Source of the DNA: SLRI01 sp964528705
Lineage (GTDB): Bacteria > Pseudomonadota > Alphaproteobacteria > Geminicoccales > Geminicoccaceae
Assembly: GCA_964528705.1 (NCBI GenBank)
Contig: CAZGUW010000204.1
Coordinates: 1 to 8,910 of the forward strand
Direction of reading: 5' to 3'
DNA length: 8,910 bases
Within the stretch, counting starts at the first letter, position 1. Every line of letters begins with the position of its first letter. Made by a program: the position numbers and the translations under genes. This document shows positions 6,531 through 8,910 of the stretch, in pieces. The notes under the pieces are model-generated. The model had not been told where the DNA came from. It did not search any database and saw only the letters and a list, made by a program, of their open reading frames with translations.

Positions 6531-7412
6531 TCATTCCTTGACCCCACCCAGAAGGATGCCCTTGTTGAAGTACTTCTGGATGAAGGGGTAGATCAGCAGG
6601 ACCGGGATGATCGAGCAGACGATGATCGCGGCGCTGACCGTCTCGAACGAGTAGGCGGCGTTGATCAGTGTGCTGGCGAATTCCTCGTCGTCACTGAGCT
6701 CGACGATGACATGGCGCAGGTAGACTTGGAGCGGGATCTTCTCCTCGTCCTGCAGGAGCACCATGGCCCAGAAGAACCCGTTCCAGCGCGAGACGATGCA
6801 GAAGAGCGCCACGGTGGCGATGGCCGGCTTCGAGAGCGGCACGTAGACCTTCCAGAGCACCTGGAACTCGTTGGCGCCGTCCATCCGCGCCGCCTCCTCG
6901 AAGGACTTCGGGATGCCCTCGAAGAAGTTGCGCAGGAGAATGATGTTGAAGCCGTTGACGGCGAAGCCGATGATGATGCCGAAATAGCTGTCGAGCAGAC
7001 CCAGGTCCCGCATGTTCAGGAAGAACGGGATCAGCCCGGCGTTGAACCACATGGTGAAGGCCACCATCAGGTTCCAGAAGCGCCGCCCGAGGAGCTGCGG
7101 CCGCGACAGGGCGTAGGCTCCGGGGATGATGAACGCGAGGCTCATCAGCGTGCCGCCGATCGTGTAGATGAACGTGTTCTTGTATGAGGACCAGAAGAGC
7201 GGCTCCGACAGCACCCGGATGTAGGCCTCGAGGGTGAAGCCCACCGGGCCTAGGATGACCCGGCCCGCCCGGGCCTCGAAGCCCGTGCTCAGCGACAGTG
7301 ATGCGATGTAGATGAAGGGGTAGAGCGTCGAGATCGTGAAGATCCCGATCAGCACCATGTTGACGATGACGAAGAGCCGGTCGCCGCGCGAGTAGAGGTT
7401 CATGTTGGTCAT
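6531..7412 (-). CDS. ABC transporter permease, carbohydrate uptake, AlgM2/LplC-like (MalG position)
   Basis: This is a 293-residue inner-membrane permease with about six membrane helices. The EAA loop that docks the ATPase is visible at 173-196 (EAARMDGANEFQ, then VPLSKP). The ending FNKGILLGGVKE is typical of the LplC/YtcP branch of carbohydrate ABC permeases, which partners LplB-type permeases and large binding proteins. AlgM2 of Sphingomonas A1 is, as I recall, the same length. It should form the channel heterodimer with the permease encoded just upstream. Start: ATG at 7412 is 13 bases after the upstream gene's stop and has only a weak purine-rich site (GGGGA). An internal ATG at 7403 is possible. 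The stop codon region overlaps an unused ATG of the binding-protein frame as ATGA; the preferred binding-protein start lies 29 bases beyond the stop. Confidence 0.92.
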   Translation of the reverse strand: MTNMNLYSRGDRLFVIVNMVLIGIFTISTLYPFIYIASLSLSTGFEARAGRVILGPVGFTLEAYIRVLSEPLFWSSYKNTFIYTIGGTLMSLAFIIPGAYALSRPQLLGRRFWNLMVAFTMWFNAGLIPFFLNMRDLGLLDSYFGIIIGFAVNGFNIILLRNFFEGIPKSFEEAARMDGANEFQVLWKVYVPLSKPAIATVALFCIVSRWNGFFWAMVLLQDEEKIPLQVYLRHVIVELSDDEEFASTLINAAYSFETVSAAIIVCSIIPVLLIYPFIQKYFNKGILLGGVKE

Positions 7413-7425
7413 CGGTCTTTTCCCC

Positions 7426-8418
7426 TCACCACAGCGACGTGCGCGAGTAGCGCTTGGCGATCGTGTTGGCGGCCATCACCAGGACGAAGGCCACGACGGC
7501 GTTGAACAGGCCCGCGGCGGCGGCGAGGTCGTACTGGCCGCCCTGGATGCCCTGGCGGTAGATGAAGGTGTTCACCACGTCCGCGGTCTCGTAGGTCGCG
7601 GGCTGGTAAAGCAGGATGATCATCTCGAAGCTGACTTCGAGCAGGTTGCCGATGCGGATGATCAGCATGATGATGATCGTCGGCATGATCGACGGCAGGG
7701 TGACCTTCCACATCATCTGCCAGCGGCTGGCGCCGTCGACGACCGCGCTCTCGTAGAGCGACGGGCTCACCCCGGCGATGGCGGCGAGGTAGACGATCGA
7801 CTGGAACCCGGCCTCCTGCCAGATGCCGGTGCCGACGAAGATCGGCCGGAACCATTCGGGCTTGGTCAGGAAGTAGATGGAGTCCACGCCGAACCAGCCG
7901 AGCACGGTGTTGACGATGCCGGCCGAAGGCGAGAAGGCTGTGATGACGATGCCCGCGATGATCACCGAGGAGATGAAGTGCGGCAGGTAGACGATCGTCT
8001 GCGCGGTCCGCTTGAAGGCCTGATGCAGGACCTCGTTGAACATCAGCGCCAGAATGATCGGCATCGGAAAGCCGAAGAGCAGGCTGTAGAAGCTGATGAT
8101 GACCGTGTTCTTGATCGCCCGCAGGAACTGGTCGTTGCCGAAGAGCGTCTGGAAGTGCTCGAAGCCGATCCAGGGGCTGCCGGCGACGCCGCGGAAGATC
8201 GAGTAGTCCTTGAACGCGATCTGCAGCCCGTACATCGGCTTGTAGAGGAAGAGGACGAACCAGATGATGGTCGGCGCCAGCAGCACGTAGATCTGCCATT
8301 CCCGCCGGAAGTGATCGCCCACCCAGATCGCCCGGCGCCGCACGCGGTTGCGCAGCGCCTCGCGCGCCTCGATGACCAGCTCCTCGGTCGCCGGGCCGGC
8401 GCCCTGATGGCGGATCAT
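7426..8418 (-). CDS. ABC transporter permease, carbohydrate uptake, AlgM1/LplB-like (MalF position)
   Basis: This is a 330-residue inner-membrane permease. A polar, arginine-rich cytoplasmic N-terminus of about 40 residues precedes the first helix. Then comes the LplB-family signature LYKPMYGLQIAFKDYSIFRG (58-77), followed by about five more helices. The EAA loop is at 222-246, with YESAVVDGASRWQMMWKVTLP as its core (split here as YESAVVDGAS at 222-231, then RWQMMWKVTLP). The length is near that of AlgM1 of Sphingomonas A1. It pairs with the downstream 293-residue permease to form the translocation channel. The start ATG overlaps the ATPase stop codon as ATGA (8415-8418), a typical translational-coupling arrangement. 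No strong ribosome binding site precedes it, so it may depend on translation of the ATPase C-terminal region. That matters because that gene contains a premature stop. Confidence 0.92.
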   Translation of the reverse strand: MIRHQGAGPATEELVIEAREALRNRVRRRAIWVGDHFRREWQIYVLLAPTIIWFVLFLYKPMYGLQIAFKDYSIFRGVAGSPWIGFEHFQTLFGNDQFLRAIKNTVIISFYSLLFGFPMPIILALMFNEVLHQAFKRTAQTIVYLPHFISSVIIAGIVITAFSPSAGIVNTVLGWFGVDSIYFLTKPEWFRPIFVGTGIWQEAGFQSIVYLAAIAGVSPSLYESAVVDGASRWQMMWKVTLPSIMPTIIIMLIIRIGNLLEVSFEMIILLYQPATYETADVVNTFIYRQGIQGGQYDLAAAAGLFNAVVAFVLVMAANTIAKRYSRTSLW

Positions 8419-8910
8419 GCCGCCGCCCCCATCCCCGACGAACCGAGGACCCGCCCGGTCTCATGGTCGAAGACCTTGATCCGCTCGACCGGGACGTGGA
8501 ATGCGCTGATGCCGCTCAGGTGATCCGTGTCGCCCCCGGTCTCGGCCTTGATGACGAAGGGCGTGTCGCCGATCGAGGTGTGCAGCAGCGCCTCCGAGCC
8601 CAGCGTCTCGACCAGGTCCAGCTCGACCGGCACCGTCGAGGCATTGCCGACCGGCTCGATCGAGGCGTGCTCGGGGCGGATGCCGACGATGATCCTGCGG
8701 CCCTGCGCACCCTTCAGGTCGGCGAGCGCCGGCAGGGCGATCCGCGCACCGTGCGCCACCGCCACCGGGCCCGCATCCCCCATCTCCACCGCCGCCTCGA
8801 ACTGGTTCATCGGCGGCGAGCCGATGAAGCCGGCGACGAAGTTGTTGGCCGGTTAGTTGAAGAGCTCCATCGGCGCGCCTATCTGCTCGATCCGGCCGTC
8901 GCGTATCACC
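8415..8910 (-). pseudogene. ABC transporter ATPase (AlgS/MalK/UgpC type), 3' part, with in-frame premature stop
   Basis: The gene enters from beyond the window's right edge. Reading down from 8909, the frame gives VIRDGRIEQIGAPMELFN, the usual end of a sugar-importer nucleotide-binding domain. A TAA follows at 8853-8855, and the same frame then continues with PANNFVAGFIGSPPMNQFE, where intact relatives have an unbroken ELYNxPANxFVAGFIGSPxMN. The remaining 131 codons from ATG 8810 form the TOBE-like regulatory domain, including the hallmark GIRPEH and ending at TGA 8415. No second stop or frameshift is seen, so the lesion is a single codon. The C-terminal ATG at 8810 lacks a ribosome binding site, so independent expression is unlikely. 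Family role: ATP hydrolysis driving the two permeases downstream. Possibilities are recent nonsense inactivation, a sequencing error, or a product truncated after the nucleotide-binding domain. Walker A, the ABC signature motif and Walker B lie outside the window and cannot be checked. Confidence 0.8.

Noticed and set aside
6502..6534. Upstream ATG (6534) as the binding-protein start, overlapping the permease stop as ATGA
   Set aside because: It adds 11 polar residues ahead of a normal signal peptide and lacks a properly spaced ribosome binding site. The ATG at 6501 has a near-consensus site 6 bases upstream.
8415..8810. Stand-alone 131-residue regulatory-domain gene starting at ATG 8810
   Set aside because: There is no ribosome binding site before this ATG, and the same frame is homologous to the ATPase upstream of it. 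It is the tail of a broken or misread ATPase gene.
1..8910. CRISPR arrays, tRNA or rRNA genes, insertion-sequence ends, attachment sites
   Set aside because: On reading both strands I saw no regularly spaced repeats, tRNA-like cloverleaf segments, transposase motifs or terminal inverted repeats.

Overview
This is a high-GC (roughly two-thirds G+C by eye) bacterial window. All seven recognisable genes lie on the minus strand, so the biological reading direction is from position 8910 down to position 1. The solute-binding protein has a type I signal peptide with no lipobox, which points to a Gram-negative organism. Base composition and gene families suggest an alphaproteobacterium, for example a relative of Rhizobiales or Rhodospirillales. 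That taxonomic call is inference.

Positions 8910 to 1694 form one compact, probably co-transcribed set: ABC-transporter ATPase (only its C-terminal part is in the window), permease 1, permease 2, periplasmic solute-binding protein, a 778-residue heparinase II/III-fold lyase and a short-chain dehydrogenase. The first four are coupled by ATGA overlaps or gaps under 30 bases. The binding protein, lyase and dehydrogenase are separated by 79-base gaps that each hold a G+C-rich hairpin. The lyase closely resembles the cytoplasmic exotype oligoalginate lyases of family PL15 (Agrobacterium Atu3025, Sphingomonas A1-IV). Its candidate catalytic residues His311, Tyr365 and His531 carry the same numbers as I recall for Atu3025. 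The binding protein carries an AlgQ-type calcium loop, and the permeases have about the lengths of AlgM1 and AlgM2.

The proposed pathway is as follows. Alginate or similar uronate oligosaccharides are captured in the periplasm and imported by the ABC transporter. The lyase then cuts them in the cytosol to unsaturated monouronate, which rearranges to DEH (4-deoxy-L-erythro-5-hexoseulose uronate). The dehydrogenase reduces DEH to 2-keto-3-deoxygluconate. The endolyase, the KDG kinase and aldolase, and a regulator are not in the window.

The main anomaly is an in-frame TAA at 8853-8855 in the ATPase gene, at the junction of the nucleotide-binding domain and the C-terminal regulatory domain. It looks like a recent nonsense mutation or a sequencing error.

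Positions 1550 to 186 encode a MATE-family efflux transporter, separated from the operon by 143 bases that contain a strong hairpin. It is probably a separate unit. Positions 1-185 hold a hairpin and no gene I can support. I did not find an undescribed system here: the core is a variant of a known alginate-oligosaccharide uptake and degradation operon.
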